From Hypomesus transpacificus (lineage: Eukaryota; Chordata; Actinopteri; Osmeriformes; Osmeridae), in the NCBI RefSeq assembly GCF_021917145.1, contig NC_061068.1:1710884-1774883 (forward strand): a stretch of DNA of 64,000 nt, given 5' to 3'. The translations under genes were made by a program, and so were the position numbers. This document shows positions 11,701-29,148 of this stretch, piece by piece (the stretch's first letter is position 1; each line of letters opens with the position of its first letter). The notes beneath the pieces were generated by a model. That model had not been told where the DNA came from. It made no database searches and was given only the letters and a program-made list of their open reading frames with translations.

Positions 11701-13600
11701 CAGGAATGGAGTGAGCCTTCGAGTCTTCCACTGCCCTGCCCTAGCCTGGCATCCTACACACTGCTAGTTACACACACTAAAACTCACACAACTGTACTAC
11801 CAAACACCACATACCACCTCTATAGCTCAGACTGTAAACAAAGTCACATACAAACAGGGATGGGGGTTCTTTGCAGATCCTGAGCCACACACGCTCATAT
11901 ATTCTACATTTCACAGAATCAATATTCCTTCATTCTTAATCTCCTTCCTTCTCCAATGAAAAACAAATTAAAGTTAAATAAACAAAAGATGATCTGAAGC
12001 AACACCTTTCAGTTTCTTAGGGTACCTTACAAATTCATATTTTATGAGTTGTATTTCATATTTTTGTATTCGTCCTGTTGACCATAGTGGTAAATCTGAG
12101 GAGAGGAGGGAACATTCTGCACATGAACCAGCTCTTATGAACTGATTTTTTGTATTGTTTTGCCAATGTGTGTTTGTGTCCTTGGGCTGAGTGAGTAGAG
12201 GGTCAACGGATGGTTGGCGGTCACATGACCCTGGCTCTGATCTTCCACGCATCACTTCCTGCCAGGACAGAGGATCCAGCCATTATCACTGTTCCTGATA
12301 TCTGAAGTCCTGATATCACTGGTCTTTCGGAATCTCAATTTCTGTCCCTCCTTTGTGTCGCTCTCCTGCTCCAGTGACCTCCCATGTCAGCACTCAGACT
12401 GATTTAGCGTCATGGTTTCTGGAGACACCAAGTAGCCTAAGACAACAGAGAGAATGCAAGTGAGTGTGTGGGTGTGATTGTGAGTAGAAGTGAGAGCAGA
12501 CCTGCCAGTTACACATCTACTGTTAGAGCCACACAGACACTAAACCAGAGGAGCGATGAGGAGGTTAAACAGACAGAGAGAGGGACAGGGAGAGTGACAC
12601 AGATACCAGACAGATTATAGTCTTCCTGTAACATACTAGACATCATAACACCCTGTAGCAGTCTCTTTAGCACACCACTAAGACAAGGACATACAGTTTG
12701 AACACAAGTCACTCAGATGCTCCTTCCAAAGGTGGTGGAAGTCAGACCTCAGACCATTTCATCTGTTCTGTGAGACAAATGATGGTATTTCACATAACTT
12801 TGGTTGTGTGTGGTACTGGTCTGACTTAGTACTGTACTGGTCCCTGTACTTTGAGTTGGAATACATGTGACAAAACTTGTTGTGGATGACTTCCAAGGCC
12901 AGAATCTCCACAAGTATTGGAACTATGTATAACTATGTCTCACTTCCCAACAATTTTCCCCTTCGGAAGTATTGCATAGGGGATGAGTGGGGTATGTGTT
13001 AAGGTTATTCTGGGATGTTGGGATGAATGTGCTGTAGCCGTGGTAACATGTGGATCCCCTTCCACTCCCTCCATGCCATTCTAGAACTGCCATAGGTGCC
13101 ATGTCACTGTGGGGATCTGTCTCTTCTAGCATGGAGCTAGCCCCTCCAAGCCTGGCCTACTGCCATCCAAGACCAAACCAGCATTCCACATACAAGTCCA
13201 ACCCATTCCCAACGTCAGACATAGTTAACGCTCCTCGGGAACCAGTGTAGCTTGCCTTCTAAAAGCTAGCGATTTAGTAGTCTGTGCCACAGCATACAGT
13301 GTCTCATATTAAAGAGGGTGACGCTGTTAACTATAATCTACAAAGTTCTACACATTTCAACCAGTTTAAAAAGTAGAAGCGTTTGATCAATGAACATTCA
13401 GGAGAGAGAGAGAGAGGCAGGTGCACAGAGTCAGTGCTGTCATGAGAGAGAGAGGACCCAGGACAGCTGGCCTGTCATACAATGACTTATTCTTCAGTCT
13501 CCACACTCCTCTGCACCAGCAGATACTGGACGTCAACTGGCTTGATCCAAGTGATAAGAACCATATTAGTACATTAATGCAAGGAATAAAAATCCACAAT
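8800..13600. other. Intergenic region between myog and mdm4
   Basis: No gene was recognised on either strand. It contains a low-complexity GTAGAG/AGTAG-rich stretch at about 9630-9900, a G run at 9960-9972, (TG)n tracts at about 10150-10170, 10540-10566 and 10821-10845, and a further G run near 10668. Open frames here are short, show no family similarity I recognise and mostly translate repeats. Enhancers for myog could lie here but cannot be identified by eye. Confidence 0.6.
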
Positions 13601-13622
13601 TATTTGAATGGTTATCAATTAC

Positions 13623-14885
13623 TTTATTCATAAGTCAGTTACATATAGGATAAGGCTTGACATCATAAGCAGATAGAACAGATTTTGAGAAGCATTCTGG
13701 CACATGTGGAGCACCAGACTTCAGACCGTCTGTGAATGTTTCTCGTGACCCCACGGCAGGGGTCTGGGGAAGTGACGGGCAGGTTGTCATTTCTCACAGC
13801 CTGCAGTTGAGTTATGCTATTAAGTATATAAGGTTTAATACTGAACAGCTTGAGAACACAGGCATGAAAGCCCCTACACAGCGCCACCCGGTGGCAGAGA
13901 CAGGAACATGTCAGAGGAGCAGTACCACAGGAGAGGACAGGCCATATAGAGCTCTGAAGAAATCATTTGAAGACAAAACTTCTTTGTATATGTATATATA
14001 TACACACACACAATTAATTTACTGAGGTGAAGCAAAGCAGCAGCAGCATTGCATCATTCAATAACTTAACTCTTAAACAAAGAATATCTAGCTAGATAGG
14101 TCTAAGTGCCACCAATCAAATTATGGAATAGCATATAACTAAAATAAATTGCCTTGGATTTAGGTGGATGCAAAAGTTCACCTTAAAAAAGCATTTCAAT
14201 AGCAAAACAAAAAACAATCATTGTATTCATTACATTTGGCAGTGTAACGCTTTCAAACCTCCATATATATGTGCTGACAATAGTCCCCTTCATAGTTCAG
14301 TGACCATACTCTAGTAAGAGGGGACACATGTTTGCAAACACAAAACTAGCTGGCAACTTGGATCTCAAGTCATCAGAACATGCGACTTGTCTTTTCTGTT
14401 GACAACAGGTTGAAGCTAGTAGGCAGTAGACCAGAACAAGTCTGGAATTTACTGGAGCCCAAGTGCAGTGTTTCTATAGCCAGAACATTGGCCCCTATAG
14501 CGCCGTTCATTGAGTATTGACCACATGCATAAGTAAAATAAAAACCATAAATACAAATAAATAGATAATTAAATGGAATCAGGCTTACCGGTACAAACAT
14601 TAACCAATTGGAGAAGCTCTCACTACTGACCAATGGTAGACAGCCTGACTAGGCAAATTAGAAAACAAAACATATCGGCAAATATGAAAAAATATATTCA
14701 TATTTGCGAAGGTTTTTTTTTTTTTTTTTTAAGGTATTCCTTCTAAACATTTGGCAAGAAGACCATCAGACATTGCAGTGTTTTGTTTGTATAGTGCTGC
14801 TTGGCATGTTTCGAAATAAAAAGGTGATGTGTGTGTGTGTCTGTATGTATGCATGTGCACATGCATGTGTGTGTGCATGCCTGTC
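13623..14885 (-). other. Probable mdm4 3' UTR
   Basis: The stretch downstream of the mdm4 stop codon includes a (TG)n run just past the stop, a T run near 14713-14731 and AT-rich DNA. A minus-strand AATAAA (plus tttatt 13623-13628) is the best poly(A) candidate, giving a 3' UTR of about 1.26 kb. No other gene was seen. Confidence 0.4.
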
Positions 14886-19047
<4,162 letters not shown>

Positions 19048-19870
19048 AGTCAGCAGACACAATCTGAAAGAATCGTTTTTAATAATTGCTATTATTATGA
19101 TAGAAACTTGAGGTAAGAGACAAGATACATAATTTCACTCTGCTAGTTAATAGTTGCTTCAGCTGCCTGTGGAAATAGCCTAGCCGTTCAGTAAACATGA
19201 CATAATGGCTAATATTTGGTCCAAGCAGTGATAACCAACGCTGGCAGTAGAACATGGTTCAATGATTTACAGACTAAGTTTTAACAAAGTTAAACGTTGC
19301 TGGCTACACACTTGCTCACTAACAACGTTTGATTGACAATGTGCACTGCATTGTTGGCACCACACTGTTCCCTTCTCTGAAATTGTCTATCCTCCTGTGC
19401 TAGTTAGTTAGCTAGCTCTCTACATAGCTTAGTAGTAGATAGCTTGTAAGCAAGTTTAGCCACGACAAATCTGCCGTTATCTTCCAATTCTAAACGACGC
19501 CACCTCAATACTTGTCTGCACTAACGTTTGATGGGATGATAGTTAACAGAGGTAGCTGGCCAAAGTACCCAAGTTACTGGCAGGTGGCACGCATCAGGTC
19601 GCTAGTTAGAGCTAGTACTATTTGAAAAGATATAACGCTGGGCAACTACCGTGACGGCAAATCTTACCTCAATGTCTCGGTGTTACCGTTAGTGGTGCAT
19701 CATTGGAAAGGTGGCTACATTGTTGCAGTCCACGTTATTCATACCTAAAATGCACCTGTTTAGCTAATGTGTGCAAAAGGAGGGTTTCTAGTTAGCCATG
19801 AATGTACACACTAGCATTAGCTAACGTAGCGGAAGCAGTTTCCGTGATTCAAATTCAACACAGGTCCAAG
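19048..19870 (-). other. mdm4 5' noncoding region with probable first exon
   Basis: The ATG-bearing exon begins at 19063, after a minus-strand acceptor (ctttcag). A candidate noncoding first exon ends at 19668 with a good donor (ATTGAG then gtaaga). Its 5' end cannot be placed precisely but should be near 19700-19870. No TATA box was recognised. Confidence 0.45.
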
Positions 19871-20011
19871 TGAACACAACTTCCGGCAAAAAACAGCATA
19901 AGAATGTCTGACGTCCATGTGGCCCACTACAACAATGTATCAGGAACCATTTTCTTATGCACGTCTTACATATGTTAACATGGTAAAGATAACAATTACC
20001 ACTAGGCCTAT

Positions 20012-21304
20012 TTTATTCAAGATAAGCATTCACAAAGTTGCATTTGGATGCGGTAATGCGCAGTCTTGTTATTTAAATAGTTGTTCAGTAAAATTAACAC
20101 TAAAAGAGCATGGTTCTACATTTAGGGCAAAAGCATGCTTAAAGTTCCACTGAGAGCATGTCTCCAAAGCATATGTAACAGTGCAATCAAGAAATAACAT
20201 ATATTCGCAGGATTATTGTCTTAGTTTGGTATTTAAACATTTCTTCTATAAAAAAAAAAAACCATGTTCACTCATGAATTAAAACAGACAACTTAACTTT
20301 TGGGATTTAATGAAGATGACACAGTCAACATCATTAGTCATAATACCTTCTTGGTTATTGTTCATCCAAGAACCAAACAGCTTATTCACTGGGGTACGGG
20401 CCCTGGTGCTAGTCGGTATCCAGGCTATACAATGTTGCCTCTACTGCTAGACATAAAGCACAATTTAGGTCCTGCATATTTCACAATGACCATTGATATG
20501 AAAAGTTGACAACAAATTAATATCAGCTTGATATCCGTTTTTGGCAGTCAACAATTTGTATGGACATCTGTTTTGGCCGTCAAAGTCAGACATTTGCGAC
20601 GTATTATTATTGAGAGGCACTACAGACAGTTCAAGTAGAAACCTGTAGTTATGGTGCATTGTAATTCACTAGTTAGTACATTCCTTCATCTGTTGAACAC
20701 TATACCTACTATCCCTTCCACCTGCCCTGTCTACAATACTGAACAATGAAAGTGCTTTGGTGGCATAATTCAAGTTTTCCACTCCTACAGCACAAGCAAG
20801 GAGAACACTAGCTATTCTCAATATTGATAAGAACTGTTGTATAGTTAGTGTGATTGTTTACATCTTCACTGAGTTCAATACGCTACAAATTCCATGGACC
20901 ACAGTCTGCATCTTTCTCAGATAAAATATAAACATATAAACTATTTTCTTATCTTCTGCCTGATCCAGTCAGGTCCCAGTCCCTGCATTTGTGTCTCGCT
21001 TATTTGTTGTCCAGCACTTTAGAGACACCATAGGTCTCAGTCTGTCCTTTCCACCAACCCACATCTCTTCAGGTCAGCTCACATTTTGTTTGTATTTTCA
21101 CTTGAAATTGGAGAGGAACATCAAAAGATGTTGTTGGATTCTCCAGCCACATGGGGGCGCTGAGAGGTGAAGACACTGGAGGCAGCAGTAACATTAGTTG
21201 ACAGACACAAAAAGAAAGGCAATGTTTTAGACATAGCAAGAGAAGGAGTCTTAGACAGGCTTCTAAAATATAATGTTGGAAGTCTGAAGTTGTTCAGTCC
21301 ACCT
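20012..21304 (-). other. Probable sort1 3' UTR
   Basis: AT-rich DNA follows the sort1 stop on the minus strand. A minus-strand AATAAA (plus tttatt 20012-20017) would end the transcript only a few hundred bases from the mdm4 first exon. No coding signal was recognised. Confidence 0.35.
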
Positions 21305-24245
21305 TCAAGCCAAGAGATCCTAGAACAGAACACAACAACAATTTCAGAGTTAAATATGTTAAATATACTTCAGTTTTCCACCATAGGGCTATAGTGGTAG
21401 CTAGTTATTTGTCAGCTGTTTCATTTCGACTAACACTAACATACACTAAACTATTGTGTGTCAACGCAAAGTACCTCATCTGAGTCATCGTGGTAATGTG
21501 TTTTGCCTGTCTCCATGCTGTTTGTGTCCAGATCATCCACTCCCTCAATCCCATTGGCCTCAACATGCTGCCGCAGTACAGAGTACCTATGTACCAGGAA
21601 CCTGGGACGAGAGGGCCACATGATGAGATAGAAAGATGGGTAATGAACGTGTGTGTTAGTGTGGAGGTCAGTGTGGAGGTGGGTGGGTGTGTGTTAGTGT
21701 GGAAGTGGGTGGGTGTGTTAGTGTGGAGGTGGGTGGGTCAGTGTGGAGGTGGGTGGGTGTGTTAGTGTGGAGGTGGGTGGGTCAGTGTGGAGGTGGGTGG
21801 GTCAGTGTGGAGGTGTGTTAGTGTGAAGGTGGGTGGGTCAGTGTGGAGGTGGGTGGGTCAGTGTGGAGGTGTGTTAGTGTGGAGGTGGGTGGGTCAGTGT
21901 GGAGGTGGGTGGGTGTGTTAGTGTGGAGGTGGGTGGGTCAGTGTGGAGGTGTGTTAGTGTGGAGGTGTGTTAGTGTGGAGGTGGGTTAGTGTGGAGGTGG
22001 GTGGGTGTGTTTGTGTGGTGGTGTGTTAGTGTGGAGGTGGGTGGGTGTGTTAGTGTGGAGGTGGGTGGGTGTGTGTTAGTGTGGTGGTGGGTCAGTGTGG
22101 AGGTGGGTGGGTTTGTGTGGTGGTGTGTTAGTGTGGAGGTGGGTGGAGGGATAACCATACCTTCCTCCACAGACATACTTCTTTACTAGCAAAACACCCG
22201 CAGCAGCACTCAGGAGCAGAAACAACATGACAATCACTACTACTGGAGCAGGATTGAAATAGTTGTCTTCAGCCTGAGAGAGAGAGAAACAGAGTATTAG
22301 AGCCCTGTCCATCCCCTTCAGTCTGACAGTGATGCATTTAGCAGTGCTGAGGCTGACCAAAGGCTTGGGAAGGAGGGCACTGCTGACGCAGACTTTTCTC
22401 AGGTCTATCTCCTTCCTCTCCGGCTTGATCCCGGCCTCACACCGGTCCCCTGGAATCTTCCGGTACCTTTGAAAGGGAGTGTGAGTGGTAGCAAGAAAAC
22501 ATGTTTTTGTTTGTGAGGGGATACATTGTTTATTAGATGAAAAGGTAGCAGTAATAGTAGTTGAACAGAGAGAGAGAGGGGTGGATGTGTGGACAGAGAG
22601 AGAGAGAGGGGTGGATGAGTGAAGAGAGAGACTCGTACCCGCTGGTCTGCAGTTGTTCTGTGGTCCCATTCAGACAGAACTCCAGGTCAAGGCCCTTCAG
22701 ATCGGCCTGCCTCACACACTCTGAGCTGTTCTCTGAGCGGTAGTACCCAAAATCACTGTGGCAGGTGCAGGAAAGAGAGGGAGAACTATGGGATGAACAC
22801 TGCGTGTAGCTCATACACAGAAAGAGGAATGACAAATCAAGGGCTGGGGGTGGAGAAGAGGGCAGAGAAAGAAGGGGGAACCGTAACTCGGAAACACGAA
22901 GGAGTGATTAAGGGGTAGCAAATGGGGAAGGTTTAGGAGAGCGCACCAGTGGTAGTCATCCAGCGTGCAGGAGCAGGGGGCGGCCTGGGTAGTGATAATG
23001 TAATCCCTCCCGTTCCAGCAGATGGAGTCCTTCCTCAGGCGCAGGAAGTGTTCCTTATAGCCCAGCAGGCAGCCGTCACTGGGGTCGATGAGGTCAGAGG
23101 AGTGGGCCAGCCACTGCACGTAGTCGCCCTCTCCGCCTGTAGGGGGAGACACACGACATGGGGACAAACGCAGACACGCTCGCTGAAGCGTTACTGTTAC
23201 AGCCTCACACAACATGACCAAACACACACACACACACACTCACAGTCTATGTTGAGGAGCTGTCTGAAGTCGATGGTGACGACCACCCAGTTCCCCGGCC
23301 GGTCCCTGAAGCCCCAGAGGCTTATGTTCATGGAGCGTGCCCCGGGCTCAGAGTCCATGCCGCTGAAGTGCACGGGCTCGCTGGTGAAGTTGTACACACG
23401 CCAGCACTGGCCCTCGTCTGTGGAAAACCTGCACGGGGGGAAGAGCACACCAGGGAGAGGGTCAGAGAGGTAGAAGAGGACTGGACACACAGTCAAAGGT
23501 GTCACGTCAGACAAAGACCATGACACCAGCATGATTCCATCAGTTGTACATGTAACCGCTGTAGTCAATCTTGAGGTAATATTTGATAAGACTATATTCT
23601 CCTTTCTGCCCGCCCACATCGCCCCCCCCTTCCTACTTGATCTGATGGAGTGGTGACTGGGTGTGCTCCACAGCCACCAGCAGCCCCCCAGAGTCCAGGA
23701 TGGCGTAGTGGTGGGGGCCCCTGAGGGCCTCCAGCCAGGTGTAGCCCCCGTCGTCAGACACGTACACGTCAGGGGCCAACACAGAGGCTGGGTCTCCAAC
23801 GCTACCTGCAGGCAGACAGGGAGCGTTGGGGATCAAAGAAGGATGTGGGGAGCTGAACGTGTGAGTGTCTGAGTGTGTGTGTGTGTGTTACCGTGAGCCA
23901 GGATGATGCCTACAGCGCTGGGCTGAGACAGGGGCAGCATGGGGACGTTCATCTTCATGGTGGTGCTGTAGGAGGCGTGGATGTGCAGTCTGCACTGTAC
24001 AAACAGGAGCATACAGGTTTACTGTTAAACACCAGTGTGGCTCTGTGTGTGTGTGTGTGTGTGTGTGTGAGTGTATGTGTGTGTGTGTGAGTGTATCACC
24101 CTGCTGGGCCGGTTGGTGGAGGTGTCCGTGTCACAGCGGCTGTTTCGTGGGTGATTCAGAGGCTGCCACTCTCCTCCCTGGTTAAAGGTCACCACCGTCT
24201 CTACTGAGCCTTCTACAGGGGGGAGGGGTACAAAAACCTTTAGGG

Positions 24246-24284
<39 letters not shown>

Positions 24285-27200
24285 GTGTCGACCCACCTTC
24301 TGTGAGCACGCTGCTCATGTAGACCCCCCGGAGCGAGGTGATGTTGGTGAAGTCAGTGTCGCCCCCTGTGGTGGTGTAGAGGTGGCGCGTCAGAGACCTG
24401 GAGTACAGCACGCCTCGGTCGTCCGACACATAGATGGTGCCGACGCCAGTGTCTGTCAACACAGCAGCACACAGCTGGTACACCTCATGTACACACACAC
24501 ACATCAGTCAGGCTGGTCTTCATCTTCATCAGGGAGGGTTTTGCTGTGTGACCTCTGACCTCCAGGGTCGTCCACGTGCATGAAGACCATGTCGTCGTTG
24601 GCAGCCAGGATGGAGTAGAACTGCTCGTGACCCACAGTGGGGAGCTGGGCCATGTTCCAGTCCTCTCCTCCGCTCACCGACACGTGGATCATACGCTCGG
24701 TGCCCTGGGACACACACACTTTACACTACCAGACGCCACACAACCCACTGAGACACTCCTGACAGGGGATGGAGATGTGTTAGGCCATGGCTAACACACA
24801 CACACAATAACACACACACCGTTCCAGTCATGATGGACGCAAAGATGAATCGTCCTCCTAATACAAAAGAGTAGACTTTGGTGGCGATGGTCCGGAAACT
24901 TCTACCGTAGTCCACAGTCCTCTTTAACTCCAACATTCCCCTATCGCCTACATTGAGGGAGGGGGGCAAAAAGGAACAGACAGAGGGGAGAAATGGAGAG
25001 AAAGACAAAATATGCTCGATTGTGGAGGATTCCACAATTCTGTGTCGGAGACAGCAGTAGAGGCTGCAGTAGAGGCAGCAGTAGAGGCAGCAGTAGCTGT
25101 AATCACTCACTGCAGGATCCGTTGGGGTTTGTGGTGAAGTAGAGGGTGTTCTTAGGGCCCCTGTCCGAAGAGAAAAAGAGAGATTGAGGTTTCCAACTGA
25201 ACAGACGGGTTGGGATGATGACCTAGCTCAAATCTAGACCACTTTTCTGTCTGGAACATCTCCGGAGAGGTTCCTTCCTAACATCGCTCTCAACAGAGGC
25301 TGCCATGTCCTCCTCCAGCCCAGCCGTCCAGGCCTCCAGACCCTCCAGACCCTCCTCCTCCAGCAGTCTGCCAAACACACTGAGGTTTTCAACACATTTC
25401 CATCATTTTGATGAATATTCTGCTGACTCACCATTCCCAGAGGAGCCCAGAGGGATTTGCTCTTAAGAGTTTGAGCCTCAATCAAAGCCACATATCCCAC
25501 AATGCAGTGTGATGTGCGAGCAGTCACAACCACAGCCTGACACTTAGTCCTCATCTGAACCCTGCAGCTCAACGGAGACGTCGAACATGTGGTCAAAACT
25601 GGCTGAGAAACACAGCTGCAATAACAAGCTGAGAAATTCAAACAGAGCAAGCGTGGACACACACACACACACACACACACACAGTCTTTTCCGCACCATC
25701 TGACGAGACACACGCTGTCATGCATCTTCCTCCAGGTGGCACCAAAGTCCTCAGACAGCCACGCGTCCATCTAGAGAGAGCAGAGGACACGGTGAGAAGA
25801 GGGAAGACAGCAGGCTAGGGTTCAGGGGTCATGCTGAGGAGCCTACCTTGATGCTGAGGGTCAGCAGCACGCTGCAGTCTCCAGGGTTGTACAGCATCTG
25901 GATGAGGGGCTCAAAGGGGAGGTCGGACGGGACAAAGCTCCGGCCAAAGTCCTGCGAGCGGAACAGCCGCGAGCCGCCCTTCTCCGACAGGTCACCTGTC
26001 AGAATCACCTGAGGGAGAGGACATCACAGGACATCCCTACTGATCACAGTGTTGCAGAGGTGGTAGTGCTCATCACAGGACATCACTACTGATCACAGTG
26101 ATGCAGGGGTGGTAGTGCTCATCACAGGACATCACTACTGATCACAGTGATGCAGAGGTGGTAGTGCTCATCACAGGACATCACTACTGATCACAGTGTT
26201 GCAGAGGTGGTAGTGCTCATCACAGGACATCACTACTGATCACAGTGATGCAGAGGTGGTAGTGCTCATCACAGGACATCACTACTGATCACAGTGATGC
26301 AGAGGTGGTAGTGCTCATCACAGGACATCACTACTGATCACAGTGATGCAGAGGTGGTAGTGCTCATCACAGGACATCACTACTGATCACAGTGTTGCAG
26401 AGGTGGTAGTGCTCATCACAGGACATCACTACTGATCACAGTGATGCAGAGGTGGTAGTGCTCATCACAGGACATCACTACAGATCACAGTGATGCAGAG
26501 GAGGTAGGGCTATACAGTTTGCCCATGGTTCACAAAACCCTGCAAGATAAGACTCACAAACATGATGCTCAATCTATCCAAAACATATCTGATACATACT
26601 TCACTGATTGAATAGGCTAATACTAATTTTGGTGTTAATATATGAAGATTTCAGCTTGTTTGCCATTTGACTCTGGCTGATAAGAAGAAGTCTCTGTGGT
26701 GCTGACCTTGCCAGAGTGGTCTGGGCTGATGGCGATGCCAAACTCTGTCTGGACGAACGTGTGGTTGATCAGGTGAGTGACATCCTTGAAGGTTTTCCCA
26801 TAGTCCTCGCTGGCAGACAGGGGCACAAGCAGGGTGAGGATCATGTTTAAACAGTGAGAACCCTGGGAGGAGATGAGGGCCTAGCGAGCAGGCAGAGTGT
26901 TGGGCTCCTACCTCCTGTAGAGGGTGGACTGGCCGAAGCGCAGCATGAACATGGGCACCTGGAACGTGGTCAAGGCCAGCAGCACCTGAGAGGAGACGGG
27001 GGTGTTGGGCTGCATCAGACATGTGGGTGTGCACCTGGGTGACAAGTGCTACTGCCATCTCCCACTCAGTCCATCACACACACACACACACACACACACC
27101 ATCTCTGTGACTCACCCCAGTGCCATCTCCAACCCAGGCCAGAGACACTGAGCCCATGCTCCGTACATTGAAGGTGAACTGCATGGAGACAGATAAACAT

Positions 27201-28061
27201 GAGGGGTTAGCAAGAATGCTCATGTGGTCATGATGTCACTACTTGGGCTAAAATGAGCCACTCACAGTTGTGACAGAGATGTGTGAGGGTTGTAGTAACT
27301 GTTTCTAGACGTACAAGCACCCGAGTCCACTTCTCAACAACTAACCGACCCTGAACACCAGCGCCCCCTACAGGAAGGGACAGGGCAGGCTGTTCTTCCT
27401 CCAGGGGCTCAAAACCTTCATCTTGCTGCAGTGTTCTACTAGTGTGCTGTGGAGGCAGCGTGAGCAACATGGACGCTAGCCACCCAGACCAGACCGGACC
27501 GGAGCAGGCCACTGGTCTAATGACAGTTCCCTCCTTACCGGCTCATTATGGTATACTTGCTTTTCTATCTCAACAATTTGCACTGGTTTACACAACTTGT
27601 ATGCACATTATTTGCACTATGACAGTTTGAAGCCAGCAGACTACTTGCATCTGATATTTCTCTTTCTATAACATACACAGTAGCTTCAGAAAGTAAACAA
27701 AGCCCTTTTAGCAGACCTGCAACATCATGACCGTGCAAGGGGAGTTACCTGAACACTTACATTTCCTTCAGGATAGAATTAAATCAAATTGTATTCTATC
27801 AAATGTTTCTGCTAAAGTGGAATCCCAGGTTCCACATGGTTAACATGTGCGTACGCACAGAACAATACTACACCTCTCTGTCATGTGATCAACCCATGTG
27901 TGTGGTCTGCTTTGGACAACACACACAAAACACACTCCCAGGCCAAGAGGGAGGAAGGACTGGATCAACAGTCTCCAGGGCTGTGTCTGTGTGTGACCTA
28001 CATTCCTGCCTGGCTGACAAGTGGAGAGGCCCAAGAACAAGAGAGGAACTGGTGTCCTGAG

Positions 28062-28104
<43 letters not shown>

Positions 28105-29116
28105 GCACACACGTGCATACGCACACAATACTGAGACCAAAGGTCTTCAAGAGGGGCCCCTTAGTCTAGTCCACAGATGCAGACAAAATGTGTGTGGAGT
28201 GAGATTTGCCCCAAAGGGATAGAGAGACAGAGAGGGAGAGCTAGAGAGAGAGAGAGAGAGAAAGAGAGACAGAGAAGAGAGGATACGTTGTTGTTTACTA
28301 GGTAGGATAGGCCCAAGAGAGGGTGTGTGTGCGCGCAGGTCCATAAAAGCTACAGGAGGCAGGACGCTTGGTGGAAAGTACTGGTAAATAGACCGGGGGA
28401 AAGTAGCCTGCATCTTCCAAGAGTGAACACAAGTTTCCATCCCCCCTTCACAAGGATCCTTCATCACTCTTACCCTCTACTGCTCATCCTTCCCCTCTCT
28501 GTCCATCCCCCCATCACATCCCCCTGTCCCTCAAGCTGTACTTGACTTTATGGTCTACCATTTGTGCTGAAAGATGACTATGATGATGAAGTGTTGGAGA
28601 GTAAGGAGACTGCTTGCACACCTGCGTTCAATCTAGAGCGTTTTTCCCATGTTGGTCTAAGCCCCTGACGGAAGGCCTGCTTGCTGTACAGCTGATATCC
28701 TGCCCTGGGTTTGGAACCCAAACACAACAGTAGTTCACCGAGGGACAAGTCAGCCCAGAATAAGACAGAGGGGGAGAAGGAGGGAGGGATAGGAGAGAGG
28801 AGGGGCTGTCTCAGTGAGGTCTGCGTTCTCCTACCGTTAAGCAGAAAGGTAAAGAAAGAAGGAAGTGGAAAAGAGGAACAGGCAGCCATTTACAGAGGTA
28901 AGCTAGTGTCTGCCAGACAGGATGTGACGTCACCGACCAGATTACATGGTTACATCAGCTGGTTAACGAGGATCAGGGATGCATCACAGCTATCTGAGAT
29001 GGCTTCCTCTCTTCACCCACCACATCACTGATAATGCCAGATTTCTAAACAACATCAACACCAAAAGTGACGTACCAGGATCACACTCAAGACAAGCAGC
29101 CTCCCCTCTTTTCCTG

Positions 29117-29148
<32 letters not shown>

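Noticed and set aside
26022-26511. CRISPR-like appearance of regularly spaced repeats
   Set aside because: There are no unique spacers; the whole 49-bp unit is repeated, and it lies in an intron of a vertebrate gene.
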